From contig NZ_CP125957.1 of the NCBI RefSeq assembly GCF_030064125.1, positions 5,917,001 through 5,981,000 on the forward strand: a stretch of DNA of 64,000 bases. Direction: 5' to 3'. This stretch comes from Pseudomonas sp. G2-4 (GTDB lineage Bacteria; Pseudomonadota; Gammaproteobacteria; Pseudomonadales; Pseudomonadaceae). Positions within the stretch are counted from its first letter, which is position 1, and the number at the start of each line of letters is the position of its first letter. The notes under the pieces were generated by a model. That model had not been told where the DNA came from. It ran no database searches and was given only the letters and a program-made list of their open reading frames with translations. A program made the translations under genes and the position numbers. This document shows positions 63,950 through 64,000 of the stretch, in pieces.

Positions 63950-64000
63950 ATGAAGCGTCGTAGCTTGATCAAGGCTTTTACACTCTCGGCAAGCATTGCC
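63950..64000 (+). CDS. urtA: Urea ABC transporter substrate-binding protein, N-terminus only
   Basis: Only 17 codons are in the window (MKRRSLIKAFTLSASIA), a typical signal peptide with twin-basic start, behind GGAG. The identity rests on three points: from memory Pseudomonas UrtA proteins begin this way, the P. aeruginosa gene beyond PA4857 is the urtA homologue PA4858, and a sigma-54 promoter stands upstream. The visible residues alone would not prove it. Confidence 0.6.
   Translation, partial: MKRRSLIKAFTLSASIA

Noticed and set aside
1..64000. Insertion sequences, integrases, tRNA or rRNA genes
   Set aside because: No transposase or integrase motif, no cloverleaf and no rRNA sequence recognised anywhere in the window.

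Overview
The window is a high-GC gammaproteobacterial chromosome segment, almost certainly from a fluorescent Pseudomonas (P. fluorescens/corrugata type). Three things point there. The gene order gcbA-ctpL-aroQ-accB-accC-(toxin)-prmA-DUF3426-dusB-fis-purH-purD-retS follows, from memory, the PA4843-PA4856 block of P. aeruginosa. The intergenic spaces carry the two typical Pseudomonas REP families (GTGGGAGCGAGC and GTGGCGAGGGAGC). A urtA-like gene starts at the right edge, as expected beyond PA4857. I saw no rRNA, tRNA, transposase, integrase or CRISPR array.

Layout. 1-6.6 kb: a RIO-type kinase (cut by the left edge), an AraC regulator divergent from an SBF-family transporter, and a thiolase divergent from an SDR/MaoC pair (fatty-acyl metabolism). 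6.6-7.7 kb: an eight-unit tandem REPIN array. 7.7-10.4 kb: two DUF4136 lipoproteins, cmoM, a MazG-like pyrophosphohydrolase and a small membrane protein. 10.4-11.5 kb: a small cassette made of a DUF6124-type gene behind a structured, C4-antisense-like RNA leader, bracketed by two nearly identical 132-bp REPINs. 11.5-15.0 kb: a MATE exporter and an orphan DUF4123-VgrG pair (type VI secretion). 15.4-26.4 kb: speA, sui1, a NUDIX hydrolase, DUF2333, gcbA (diguanylate cyclase), a ctpL-like chemoreceptor, aroQ, accB and accC.

26.5-30.5 kb: a 1322-aa polymorphic toxin inserted in the acc-prmA block. Its C-terminus reads as a CheD-fold glutamine deamidase, with Cys and His spaced exactly as in CheD. 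30.6-41.0 kb: the core block prmA to retS plus a MarC-family gene. 41.0-49.9 kb: the most striking region. A 2356-aa large-clostridial-toxin-like protein combines a GT44 glucosyltransferase, a YopT/C58-like cysteine protease and a TcdA/TcdB pore/delivery region. Beside it lie two divergently transcribed, previously unrecognised (to me) small proteins that align with each other and so form a paralogous pair. The toxin, the pair, and everything up to 63.6 kb lie between retS-MarC and urtA, so this whole span looks accessory.

50.3-58.1 kb: two divergent cobalamin (corrin-ring) operons, cobG-cobH-cobI-cbiG/cobJ on minus and cobL-cbiD-cobK on plus. They mix aerobic and anaerobic-type enzymes. 58.4-63.6 kb: a copper-handling cluster of two DUF2946 proteins, a PCuAC copper chaperone, an OprC-type TonB receptor and a PepSY membrane protein. 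The right end holds a sigma-54-type promoter and the first 17 codons of urtA.

The two large toxins sit on the minus strand in otherwise plus-strand core neighbourhoods, and no immunity or secretion gene is obvious for either. RetS, encoded between them, is a regulator of the Gac/Rsm switch. GGA motifs at the starts of the four accessory genes make post-transcriptional control by RsmA/E a testable idea.
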